From: Pseudomonas baetica
GTDB taxonomy: Bacteria > Pseudomonadota > Gammaproteobacteria > Pseudomonadales > Pseudomonadaceae
Length of the DNA stretch: 64,000 bases
Assembly (NCBI RefSeq): GCF_019733355.1
Contig: NZ_JAIHLQ010000001.1
Span: 124,001-188,000, forward strand
Direction: 5' to 3'
Position numbers and translations under genes: made by a program. Below, piece after piece: positions 8,860 through 16,320 of the stretch. Each line of letters starts with the position of its first letter. Positions within the stretch are counted from its first letter, which is position 1. The notes beneath the pieces are model-generated. The model was not told the origin of the DNA. It did no database searches and saw only the letters and a list, made by a program, of their open reading frames with translations.

Positions 8860-10224
8860 ATGAACACACAACTCAAACCCACGCTGGGCACCTTGCACCT
8901 GTGGGGCATTGCCGTCGGACTGGTGATTTCCGGCGAATACTTCGGCTGGAGTTACGGCTGGGGCGTCGCCGGGACACTGGGCTTTCTGGTGACCTCGTTC
9001 ATGGTCGCGACCATGTACACCTGCTTCATCTTCAGCTTCACCGAACTGACCACTGCGATTCCCCACGCGGGCGGACCGTTTGCCTATAGCCGCCGTGCCT
9101 TCGGCGAAAAAGGTGGATTGATCGCCGGGATGGCGACGCTGATCGAATTCGTCTTCGCGCCGCCGGCAATTGCGCTGGCCATTGGCGCTTATTTGAATGT
9201 GCAGTTTCCCGGACTTGATCCGAAACACGCGGCGGTCGGTGCGTACATTGTGTTTATGGGCCTGAACATTCTCGGCGTGAAACTGGCGGCAACGTTCGAG
9301 CTGATTGTTTGTGTACTGGCAGTGGCCGAATTGCTGGTGTTCATGGGCGTGGTCGCGCCAGCGTTCAGCTTCAGCAACTTCGCGCTCAATGGCTGGGCCG
9401 GCTCGGATGTTTTTGGTGCGCCCGCGATTGCCGGCATGTTCGCTGCCATCCCGTTCGCGATCTGGTTCTTCCTCGCCATCGAAGGCGCGGCGATGGCTGC
9501 CGAAGAAGCCAAGGACCCGAAACGCACGATTCCCAAGGCGTACATCAGCGGCATCCTGACCCTGGTGTTATTGGCCATGGGCGTGATGTTCTTCGCGGGT
9601 GGCGTGGGTGACTGGCGCACGCTGGCGAACATCAACGACCCGCTGCCGCAAGCGATGAAAGCGGTGGTCGGCGACAATTCCGGTTGGCTGCACATGCTGG
9701 TGTGGATCGGCCTGTTCGGGCTGGTGGCGAGTTTCCACGGGATCATCCTCGGCTACTCGCGCCAGTTCTTCGCCCTCGCCCGCGCCGGTTATCTGCCTGC
9801 TTCACTAGCCAAACTGTCGCGTTTCCAGACCCCGCACCGCGCCATCATTGTCGGCGGCATCATTGGCATCGCCGCGATCTACAGCGATGGCCTGATCAAC
9901 CTCGGCGGCATGACCCTCACCGCCGCGATGATCACCATGGCCGTGTTCGGCGCAATCGTGATGTACATCATGAGCATGCTCAGCCTGTTCAAACTGCGTA
10001 AATCGGAGCCGAATCTGGAGCGTACTTTCCGCGCGCCATGCTATCCGTTGATTCCGATGATCGCGTTGGTATTGGCCGTGGTGTGCCTGGTGGCGATGGC
10101 CTGGTTCAATGCGTTGATCGGGCTGATCTTCCTCGGTTTCATGGCCGTCGGGTTCGGCTACTTCCTGCTGACCGGCCAGTTGCGCGCCGATGCGCCGGCC
10201 GACGCGATGCTCACGGGCCAGTAA
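8860..10224 (+). CDS. eat: Ethanolamine-type APC permease
   Basis: A 454-residue APC-superfamily transporter with about 12 membrane helices. The start of the first helices, GTLHLWGIAVGLVISGEYFG then WSYGWG, is characteristic of the ethanolamine permease (Eat) branch, and PHAGGPFAYSRRAFGEKGG and FFLAIEGAAMAAEEAKDPKR are typical APC segments. The open frame begins at 8779, but ATG 8860 has AGGGAG eight bases upstream and gives the normal N-terminus. In many pseudomonads eat precedes eutBC; here the next genes are unrelated, so the substrate is not confirmed by context. Other amino-acid or amine permeases of this branch remain possible. Confidence 0.8.
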   Translation: MNTQLKPTLGTLHLWGIAVGLVISGEYFGWSYGWGVAGTLGFLVTSFMVATMYTCFIFSFTELTTAIPHAGGPFAYSRRAFGEKGGLIAGMATLIEFVFAPPAIALAIGAYLNVQFPGLDPKHAAVGAYIVFMGLNILGVKLAATFELIVCVLAVAELLVFMGVVAPAFSFSNFALNGWAGSDVFGAPAIAGMFAAIPFAIWFFLAIEGAAMAAEEAKDPKRTIPKAYISGILTLVLLAMGVMFFAGGVGDWRTLANINDPLPQAMKAVVGDNSGWLHMLVWIGLFGLVASFHGIILGYSRQFFALARAGYLPASLAKLSRFQTPHRAIIVGGIIGIAAIYSDGLINLGGMTLTAAMITMAVFGAIVMYIMSMLSLFKLRKSEPNLERTFRAPCYPLIPMIALVLAVVCLVAMAWFNALIGLIFLGFMAVGFGYFLLTGQLRADAPADAMLTGQ

Positions 10225-10230
10225 ACCCTT

Positions 10231-10320
10231 CATGTAGGAGCTGCCGAAGGCTGCGATCTTTTGATCTTGTTTTTAAAAAAGCAAAGTCAAAAGATCGCAG
10301 CCTGCGGCAGCTCCTACATG
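10231..10320. repeat. 90-base palindromic repeat after the permease gene
   Basis: The arms CATGTAGGAGCTGCCGAAGG... (10231-10264) and ...GCCTGCGGCAGCTCCTACATG (ending 10320) pair over more than 30 bases with one or two mismatches, around an A/T-rich centre. This GTAGGAGCTGCC...AAGATCGCAGCC family recurs in P. fluorescens genomes as I remember them, and differs from the GCGGGCTTGC REPs elsewhere in the window. It may also terminate the permease transcript. Confidence 0.8.
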
Positions 10321-10446
10321 GATTTCGGGTGTACCGGGCATAAGCGGCCTAGAATGGAACCACTGCGGAGTCACTCCGCTCAAAAGTGGTAAGCAGCGTT
10401 GCACGGCGAAATCCTCGTCCGTCACGCTGCATTAAGGAGAGCCGTT

Positions 10447-10614
10447 ATGCCCTGGTATGCCTGGTTGATTCTGGTTGTTGCAATCGGCTCGATCGTTGGC
10501 GGTTTGATGATGCTGCGCGACACCGCCAACAAGGTCGAACTGACCGATGAAGAGCGCAAACGCGTGGCTGAACGCAACGCCGAAGCTGACGCGAAAGAAG
10601 CGCAAGACCGCTGA
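10447..10614 (+). CDS. DUF2897 small membrane protein
   Basis: A 55-residue protein: one N-terminal membrane helix (YAWLILVVAIGSIVGGLMML), then a charged tail rich in Glu, Arg and Lys (ELTDEERKRVAERNAEADAK). This matches the DUF2897 family of Pseudomonas, whose function is unknown. ATG 10447 has AAGGAG eight bases upstream; the frame extends to 10399 but upstream codons lack a ribosome site. A strong terminator follows directly, so the gene is probably monocistronic. Confidence 0.85.
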   Translation: MPWYAWLILVVAIGSIVGGLMMLRDTANKVELTDEERKRVAERNAEADAKEAQDR

Positions 10615-10615
10615 C

Positions 10616-10650
10616 AAAAACCCCGCCTGATTAGGCGGGGTTTGTTTTTG
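10616..10650 (+). terminator. Rho-independent terminator after the DUF2897 gene
   Basis: Stem CCCCGCCTGATTAGGCGGGG at 10621-10640, flanked by AAAAA and followed by TTTGTTTTTG. It begins within two bases of the stop codon. Confidence 0.9.
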
Positions 10651-10752
10651 CGAGCACGATTGGACTTATCTGCATGCTTTTTAGAAGTAGAAGTACAGTC
10701 ACCATTTAATTTTCAGTGGTTAAGATGGTGGCATTGTTGCGGAGAGTTCCAC

Positions 10753-11310
10753 ATGCGTTACTCGCAGGACCATAAAGCCCAGACCCATCAGCGCATCATC
10801 AAGGACGCCTCTGCACGATTTCGCAAGGACGGAATCGGGGCGACAGGCCTGCAACCCTTGATGAAAGCACTGGGGTTGACCCATGGCGGTTTTTATTCGC
10901 ACTTCAAATCCAAGGACGAGTTGGTCGAGAAGGCCCTGCAAGAAGCCGGCGCACAACTGGACGCACATTGCGCGATGCTGTTTTCCGAAGAACGTCCACT
11001 GGAAGCCTTCATCGACAGTTATCTCTCCGAATGGCACCACACCTCACCCCAGGAAGGTTGCCCGTTACCGACCATGTCTTCGGAACTCGGTCTGCGCGGC
11101 CAGCCCAGTCCGACCACCGACGCGGTTCTCAATGCGCGACTGCAGCAAGTACAGAATGCGCTGGGTGGCGAAACCGCCGCCGATCGCAGCGTCGTGATCA
11201 TGGCGACATTGCTAGGTGCGCTGGTGCTGGCGCGCAGCGTCGAAGATCCGGATCTGGCCCAGCGTATTCTCGGCGTCACGCGCGCTCATCTGAAAAACCA
11301 GCAGGATTAA
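10753..11310 (+). CDS. TetR/AcrR-family transcriptional regulator
   Basis: A 185-residue repressor-type protein. The helix-turn-helix domain occupies about residues 9-55: HQRIIKDASARFRKDGIGAT, then LMKALGLTHGGFYSHFKSKDEL, the classical TetR recognition helix pattern. The rest is the helical ligand and dimer domain. ATG 10753 has GGAGAG upstream. It converges tail to tail on the ketosynthase gene, the two stop regions overlapping by four bases (11307-11310). Its likely target is the ketosynthase-SDR operon, whose promoter at 13476-13514 carries two similar operator-like boxes; this is inference. Confidence 0.9.
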   Translation: MRYSQDHKAQTHQRIIKDASARFRKDGIGATGLQPLMKALGLTHGGFYSHFKSKDELVEKALQEAGAQLDAHCAMLFSEERPLEAFIDSYLSEWHHTSPQEGCPLPTMSSELGLRGQPSPTTDAVLNARLQQVQNALGGETAADRSVVIMATLLGALVLARSVEDPDLAQRILGVTRAHLKNQQD

Positions 11311-12581
11311 TCTTCCCAGCGCTTGAACAGCACGCTGGCATTCACCCCGCCAAATCCGAAGCCGTTGGACAAGGCATATTCGATGGGCATCGACCTCGCT
11401 TCGCCGTGGACAATATCCACGCCTTCACTCGCCGGGTCTGGATTGTCGAAGTTAAGCGTCGTCGGCACCTTTTGGTCGCGAATCGCCAACAAGGTAAAGA
11501 TCGCCTCCAGCCCGCCGGCCGCACCGAGCAAGTGGCCGGTGGCGGACTTGGTCGAGGTCACGGCGATGTTCTTTTCGCTGCCGAACAATGCCTTGATCGC
11601 CGCCAACTCACCGAGATCTCCAACCGGCGTTGAGGTGGCGTGCGCATTCAGATGCTGCACCTGATCCGGCGTGACCCCCGCTTGTGCCAAGGCCAGTGTC
11701 ATCGCCCGACGTGCACCGCTGCCATCTTCCGGCCCGGCGGTCAGGTGATAGGCGTCAGCCGTGGTGCCGTAACCGACCAATTCGGCCAACGGTTGCGCAC
11801 CGCGCGCCAGCGCATGCTCCAGCGACTCGATCACCAACAGCCCGGCGCCTTCGCCCATGACGAAACCGTCGCGACCACTGTCGAACGGCCGCGAGGCACG
11901 CTCCGGGGTGTCGTTATAACTGCTCGAGAGCGCCCGCGCTGCCGCGAAACCGGCAAGACTGACGCGGTCGATACAGGCTTCCGCGCCGCCGCACACCGCG
12001 ATATCCGCTTCACCGGAGCGAATCAAGCGCGCAGCATCGCCAATCGCCTGAACCCCGGCAGCACAGGCAGTCACCGGTGCGCCGAGCGGGCCCTTCAGAC
12101 CATGCTGAATCGAAACGTGACCGGCGGCGAGATTGACCAGGAACGACGGAATGGTAAACGGCGACAAACGCCGCGGGCCACGGCTGTCGGTGGTGCGCAC
12201 CGCATCGGCAATTGCGCCGAAGCCACCGACACCAGAGCCGATGATCGTCGCGGTACGCGCTTGATCGTCTGCGTCAGTGGGATGCCACCCCGCCTGCTGC
12301 AATGCCTGTCGGGCCGCTTCCATGGCAAACAGAATGAAGCGGTCCATCTTCTTTTGTTCTTTCGGTGGCGTGGCACGATCCGGGTCGAAACCGGCTTCGG
12401 CATCCTCTTCCACCGTCGGCACCCGTCCGCCGACACTGGTGGGCAGATCCGCGACCACCGCTTCCGGCAAATTGCGTATACCGGAACGACCGGCCAGCAA
12501 ACGCTGCCAAACCGCTTCGACACCGCTGCCCAACGGTGAAACCAGACCCATGCCCGTGACCACTATTCGACGCTGATCCAT
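11307..12581 (-). CDS. Beta-ketoacyl-ACP synthase II (FabF-like) paralogue
   Basis: A 424-residue thiolase-fold condensing enzyme. The Cys-His-His triad is present: Cys173 (VTACAAGVQAIG), His314 (LNAHATSTPVGD) and His350 (KSATGHLLGAAGG), with Lys345 and the C-terminal NGFGFGGVNAS loop. It would condense malonyl-ACP with an acyl primer. It is not in a fab cluster and no acyl carrier protein is nearby, so it is probably a specialised paralogue rather than the housekeeping FabF. GGAGGT nine bases before ATG 12581 fixes the start despite an open frame to 12665. It follows the SDR by 22 bases and is co-transcribed with it. Confidence 0.92.
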   Translation of the reverse strand: MDQRRIVVTGMGLVSPLGSGVEAVWQRLLAGRSGIRNLPEAVVADLPTSVGGRVPTVEEDAEAGFDPDRATPPKEQKKMDRFILFAMEAARQALQQAGWHPTDADDQARTATIIGSGVGGFGAIADAVRTTDSRGPRRLSPFTIPSFLVNLAAGHVSIQHGLKGPLGAPVTACAAGVQAIGDAARLIRSGEADIAVCGGAEACIDRVSLAGFAAARALSSSYNDTPERASRPFDSGRDGFVMGEGAGLLVIESLEHALARGAQPLAELVGYGTTADAYHLTAGPEDGSGARRAMTLALAQAGVTPDQVQHLNAHATSTPVGDLGELAAIKALFGSEKNIAVTSTKSATGHLLGAAGGLEAIFTLLAIRDQKVPTTLNFDNPDPASEGVDIVHGEARSMPIEYALSNGFGFGGVNASVLFKRWED

Positions 12582-12603
12582 ACCGCGGTTACCTCCGATC
12601 AAT

Positions 12604-13407
12604 TCAATTGCCTGCCTTGTAGCGTTGGGCTGCCGAGCTGCGTGAAAGGTTCGGTGCCATGACATGCCGCGCGGCTACGAAAGCCTGCCACTCGCCGGCA
12701 TCGGGCAGTGACGGAATGGTGACCAACTCGCCCTGATCCAGCCCGGCCAACGCCGCATCGACCATTTCACCGGCCTCCATGACCATCTCGGCAGGAATGC
12801 CGCTGGCGTCGATCCCGGAGCGCTCCCAGATTTCAGTGCGGGTTACGCCCGGCAACACGGCCTGGACTTCCACACCGGTCCCATCCAGTTCGGCGTTCAG
12901 CGACTGGGTCAGGCTCAGTACGTAAGCCTTACTCGCGCTGTAGGTCGCGTTGAACCGCTCGGGAAACAATGCGACCACCGAGGCGATATTGATGATCGTG
13001 CCACGCCCGGCTTTGGCAAAACTGGCGGCGGCAGCAGAAGCCAGACGCGTAACGGCGGTGATGTTCAACTGAATCAGGCGCTCCAGTTGATCAAGGTCGG
13101 CATTGGCCAACAGACCATCAGCGGCAACGCCGGCATTGTTCACCAACAGACTGATGCTTGAATCGCTGCGCAGGCGCTGCTCGAGTTTGAGCACATCATC
13201 CTTTTGCGTCAGATCGGCTTTGAGCACCTCAACCTGAATTCCGTGGGCATCACGCAACGAGGTTGCGGCGCTCTCCAGACGTTCCTTGTCGCGGGCCACC
13301 AGCAGCAGATCAAAACCGCGGGCAGCCAGACGTTGCGCGTAAATGGCACCGATGCCGGAAGAAGCGCCGGTGATGAGAGCGGTGCCTTTCGATTGGACAG
13401 AATTCAT
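12604..13407 (-). CDS. Short-chain dehydrogenase/reductase
   Basis: A 267-residue classical SDR. The cofactor motif TGASSGIG is at about residues 13-20, followed by VARDKERLE (which suggests NADP), NNAGV and IINIASVVALF, with the catalytic YSASK (Tyr-X3-Lys). ATG 13407 has GAGGA seven bases upstream; a TTG one codon earlier lacks support. It is first in a two-gene leftward operon with the FabF-like enzyme, which suggests reduction of a beta-ketoacyl or similar product, though the substrate is unknown. A TATAAT -10 box lies about 70 bases upstream within a repeated operator-like element. Confidence 0.9.
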   Translation of the reverse strand: MNSVQSKGTALITGASSGIGAIYAQRLAARGFDLLLVARDKERLESAATSLRDAHGIQVEVLKADLTQKDDVLKLEQRLRSDSSISLLVNNAGVAADGLLANADLDQLERLIQLNITAVTRLASAAAASFAKAGRGTIINIASVVALFPERFNATYSASKAYVLSLTQSLNAELDGTGVEVQAVLPGVTRTEIWERSGIDASGIPAEMVMEAGEMVDAALAGLDQGELVTIPSLPDAGEWQAFVAARHVMAPNLSRSSAAQRYKAGN

Positions 13408-13475
13408 CAAATATTCCTCAAACGCTGTGGGATCAATCGCCTCTGAGAAAGGCTGCTTCAGATGGCGCGGAAATT

Positions 13476-13514
13476 ATTATAGGCATAATCTCAACTCAAT
13501 ATGATAGCCATAAT
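13476..13514 (-). promoter_or_regulatory. Promoter with two tandem operator-like boxes
   Basis: Two related 14-base boxes, ATTATAGGCATAAT (13476-13489) and ATGATAGCCATAAT (13501-13514), lie 25 bases apart start to start; each is an imperfect palindrome ATTAT-N4-ATAAT. On the minus strand box 1 contains a perfect -10 hexamer TATAAT (13481-13476), and box 2 covers the -35 region. A repressor bound here would block RNA polymerase. They are the only regulatory-looking element ahead of the SDR-ketosynthase operon. Confidence 0.55.
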
Positions 13515-13572
13515 TTTTAATCGTCCGACGAACGCTTACTGCCGTTTCACCGCGCTCACGGCGCCGCGAAAC

Positions 13573-13600
13573 AAAAAAGGCCGGTCTCAATGACCGGCCT
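13573..13600 (-). terminator. Terminator after the ComEA-like gene
   Basis: Stem AGGCCGGT(CTCAATG)ACCGGCCT at 13578-13600; in the leftward direction it is followed by TTTTTTGT. It lies 20 bases beyond the stop of the gene at 13621. Confidence 0.85.
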
Positions 13601-13620
13601 CTTGGCGTTGAACAATCAGC

Positions 13621-13956
13621 TTAGTTGACTTCCAGCTTGTCGCGATTGCGATCCAGAATCGCCTTGCCGATTCCCTTCACTTCCAGCAGTTCCTCCACCG
13701 AAGCGAATGGCCCGTTTGTTTCGCGATAGGCAACAATCGCTTTTGCCTTCGCTTCACCCACGCCGGACAGTTCTTTTTGCAGTGTCGCCGCATCGGCATC
13801 GTTGAGGTCGAGTTTTTCACTCGCAGAGGGGGCCGTGGCATTCAGCACCAAAGGAGCCTTTGGCGCTTGCTCTGGCGTCACGGGAGCCGCGATAGCGGCG
13901 ATCGACGCGCTGGTGAGCAAAGCAAACATCAAAGAATAGAAGTAACCGGTACGCAT
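13621..13956 (-). CDS. ComEA-like helix-hairpin-helix protein
   Basis: A 111-residue exported protein. An N-terminal signal peptide (MRTGYFYSLMFALLTSASIAA, cleavage probably after AIAA) and a short Pro/Ala linker precede a ComEA-type double helix-hairpin-helix domain: LDLNDADAATLQKELSGVGE, AKAKAIVAYRETNGPF, VEELLEVKGIGKAILDRNRD. Such domains bind DNA without sequence specificity; ComEA proteins carry DNA in the periplasm during uptake. ATG 13956 has GGAG eight bases upstream. P. aeruginosa also carries such a gene next to wbpM, so this marks the conserved edge of the O-antigen locus. Confidence 0.88.
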   Translation of the reverse strand: MRTGYFYSLMFALLTSASIAAIAAPVTPEQAPKAPLVLNATAPSASEKLDLNDADAATLQKELSGVGEAKAKAIVAYRETNGPFASVEELLEVKGIGKAILDRNRDKLEVN

Positions 13957-13979
13957 AAGTGACGCTCCATCATCATTTG

Positions 13980-14004
13980 AGAAAGCAGCTTTTCCGAAGC
14001 TGCT
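13980..14004 (-). terminator. Terminator after the wbpM-like gene
   Basis: Stem AGCAGCTT(TTCCG)AAGCTGCT at 13984-14004; leftward it is followed by TTCTC. It lies 60 bases beyond the dehydratase stop and just upstream of the ComEA-like start. Confidence 0.65.
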
Positions 14005-14066
14005 CCCCAAACTTAGGCGATGATCTGAGCCTGTCAAAAATGTGTTCGTTACAGGATGTGAAACAA

Positions 14067-16061
14067 TCAGGGTTCGAGTCGGCGCTGCTGGTAGATCCAG
14101 TCAACGATCTCACCATCAGGGGTATAACCGCTGACGGTTTCACGCAGAAGTTGACGGACGCGCGAGTAATCATCTTTCTCAACCGCAACAAGCAGTTCGC
14201 TCAGCTTGGCCTTCAGCACATCCCACGGCAGGTGATCTTCATTGGCCGTCATGATCATCGGGTGCGGTGTTGCTGCAACGTTGTCGCCGATCAACAATTC
14301 TTCGTAAAGTTTTTCACCGGGACGCAGACCGGTAAATTCAATGGCCAGATCACCCTGTGGATTGCGATCAGAACGAATGCTCAAACCGGACAGATGAATC
14401 ATTTTTTCCGCCAGTTCGACGATTTTGACCGGCTCGCCCATATCCAGAACGAAGACGTCCCCGCCCTGCCCCATCGATCCGGCCTGGATGACTAATTGCG
14501 CCGCTTCGGGGATGGTCATGAAATAGCGAGTGATTTTGGGATGCGTGACCGTCAGCGGACCGCCTGATTTGATCTGGCTATGGAATAGCGGAATAACCGA
14601 ACCAGACGAACCCAGCACATTACCGAAGCGCACCATGGTGAAGCGCGTCTTGTTGACTCGGGAGACATTGGAGTTGTCGCCAAACAATACCGGGGCAATT
14701 TCACGGCTCAAAGCCTGAAGAGTCAGTTCGGCCAAACGCTTGGTGCTGCCCATGACATTGGTCGGACGCACAGCCTTGTCGGTAGAAATCAATACGAAGT
14801 TTGAAACGCCAGACTGCAATGCTGCCTGGGCAGTATTGAGCGTGCCGATAACATTATTGAGAACACCTTCAGCGATATTGTGCTCGACCATCGGCACGTG
14901 CTTGTAAGCAGCCGCATGGTAAACCGTGTCGACCTTCCAGGTTTTCATCACATCCAGAAGCTTGTCCTGATGACGGATGGAACCGAGGATCGGCAATAGC
15001 TTGACCGATACAGACTCACGGCAGCCACGCTGCTCCAGTTCGGAAAGAATGCTGTAAAGGTTGAACTCGCTATGTTCAAACAATAACAGCGTGGTCGGCT
15101 GCAAGGAAAATATCTGTCGACACAGTTCAGATCCGATGGATCCCCCTGCCCCGGTCACCATGACAATCTTGCCCTTGATACAGCGTTCCAGCAGGTCAGG
15201 CTGAGCCGGAACCGCGTCGCGCCCCAGCAAGTCGGCAATATCGACTTCCTGAATGTCCTCGACCTTCACACGCCCACTGGCGAGGTCAGTGAAATTGGGA
15301 ACACTGCGCACATGCAGGGGGAAACCTTCAAGTAGGTGCAGAATCTCCCGGCGGCGGGCACGTGTAGATGATGGAAGAGCCAGGAGAATCTCCTGAGCCC
15401 CAGTCACATCAATCATCTGCTGGATATGTTTGGGCTTATAGACTTGCAGGCCGGAAATGGCACGATCAGCGATGCTTGAATCATCATCGATGAACGCAAC
15501 AGGCCGCATCACTCGGCCCATGCGCAATGCAGCCACCAATTGATTCCCAGCCACACCGGCACCGTAGATAGCCACTTTCGTCAACCCATCATCGCGGTTG
15601 GTGAACGGTACGTGCTGTGCAGCATTGAACCAGTCACCCATGAAGTACTGGCGCATCAACAAGCGCAGTCCCCCGATAATGACCAGGCTCAGCCACCAGT
15701 AGTTGAAAATGATCGAGCGAGGGACAACTGTTTCGTGGTTGCTGTACCAATAGACCACCAATGCAAGAATCAGCGAAGACAAACTGACCGCTTTGATGAT
15801 GGCCACGAGTGCGTCATTGCCAAAGTAACGCATGACGGCACGGTACATACCGAAACGAATGAACAAGGGAATAGCCACGACCGGGGCGCAAACGAACAGC
15901 CAAAGATGTACTTTGATCGGGTTGACCATCTCATCAACGCCAAGACGCACGATAAACGCCATCCACAGTGCGGCCCAAACGAGGACTGTATCCGTCAGCA
16001 CTTGGATCAATCGTTTCTGCCTGCGCGGCAGCGCCAACAAAAATACGCGTAGCTTTCCCAT
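14067..16061 (-). CDS. wbpM: WbpM/FlaA1-type membrane UDP-sugar 4,6-dehydratase
   Basis: A 664-residue inner-membrane enzyme. The N-terminal part has four membrane helices (from RLIQVLTDTVLVWAALWMAF on), followed by a CoA-binding-like Rossmann domain (AIYGAGVAGNQL) at about 155-270. The catalytic SDR domain has GAGGSIGSELCRQI, AAYKHVPMVE, STDKAVRPTNVMGSTKR (Met replaces the usual SDR Tyr, as in WbpM) and GLRPGEKLYEELL. WbpM converts UDP-GlcNAc to UDP-4-keto-6-deoxy-GlcNAc for QuiNAc or FucNAc. With the epimerase (31122) and wbpL (30094) it would supply the O-unit initiating sugar. The start is at ATG 16061; TTG 16076 is possible. Confidence 0.93.
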   Translation of the reverse strand: MGKLRVFLLALPRRQKRLIQVLTDTVLVWAALWMAFIVRLGVDEMVNPIKVHLWLFVCAPVVAIPLFIRFGMYRAVMRYFGNDALVAIIKAVSLSSLILALVVYWYSNHETVVPRSIIFNYWWLSLVIIGGLRLLMRQYFMGDWFNAAQHVPFTNRDDGLTKVAIYGAGVAGNQLVAALRMGRVMRPVAFIDDDSSIADRAISGLQVYKPKHIQQMIDVTGAQEILLALPSSTRARRREILHLLEGFPLHVRSVPNFTDLASGRVKVEDIQEVDIADLLGRDAVPAQPDLLERCIKGKIVMVTGAGGSIGSELCRQIFSLQPTTLLLFEHSEFNLYSILSELEQRGCRESVSVKLLPILGSIRHQDKLLDVMKTWKVDTVYHAAAYKHVPMVEHNIAEGVLNNVIGTLNTAQAALQSGVSNFVLISTDKAVRPTNVMGSTKRLAELTLQALSREIAPVLFGDNSNVSRVNKTRFTMVRFGNVLGSSGSVIPLFHSQIKSGGPLTVTHPKITRYFMTIPEAAQLVIQAGSMGQGGDVFVLDMGEPVKIVELAEKMIHLSGLSIRSDRNPQGDLAIEFTGLRPGEKLYEELLIGDNVAATPHPMIMTANEDHLPWDVLKAKLSELLVAVEKDDYSRVRQLLRETVSGYTPDGEIVDWIYQQRRLEP

Positions 16062-16280
16062 ATTCCCTCGCACCAATCTGACCTACTCCATTGGTTGAAC
16101 CGGCTGACGCATTGTACGGAGTAAAAGATCCGGGTTACAGAAAAAACACGGGCGAAAGCACGCAGACTAATCGATAGAGGCGACCGTCTCGTTTAACACT
16201 GGCGGATTTTTTGCGCAACGATGGCGAATCCGGCAACGCCGCCCTTCATGAAAGGAGTTCGGTTGCCGTTGATCAGAAAC

Positions 16281-16306
16281 GCCTGAGGGGCATAGGCCCC
16301 GCAGGC
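16281..16306 (-). terminator. Hairpin after the YfhO-type gene
   Basis: Stem GCCTGAGGGGC(ATAG)GCCCCGCAGGC at 16281-16306 with one mismatch, 15 bases beyond the stop at 16321. Leftward it is followed only by GTTTCT, so it is a weak intrinsic terminator at best. The rest of the 259-base gap 16062-16320 shows nothing recognisable. Confidence 0.55.
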
Positions 16307-16320
16307 GCGGAAAGCCGTAC

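Noticed and set aside
10700..10730. CACCAT...ATGGTG inverted repeat upstream of tetR as an operator
   Set aside because: Arms of six bases with a 19-base gap are expected by chance and do not resemble the boxes at 13476-13514.
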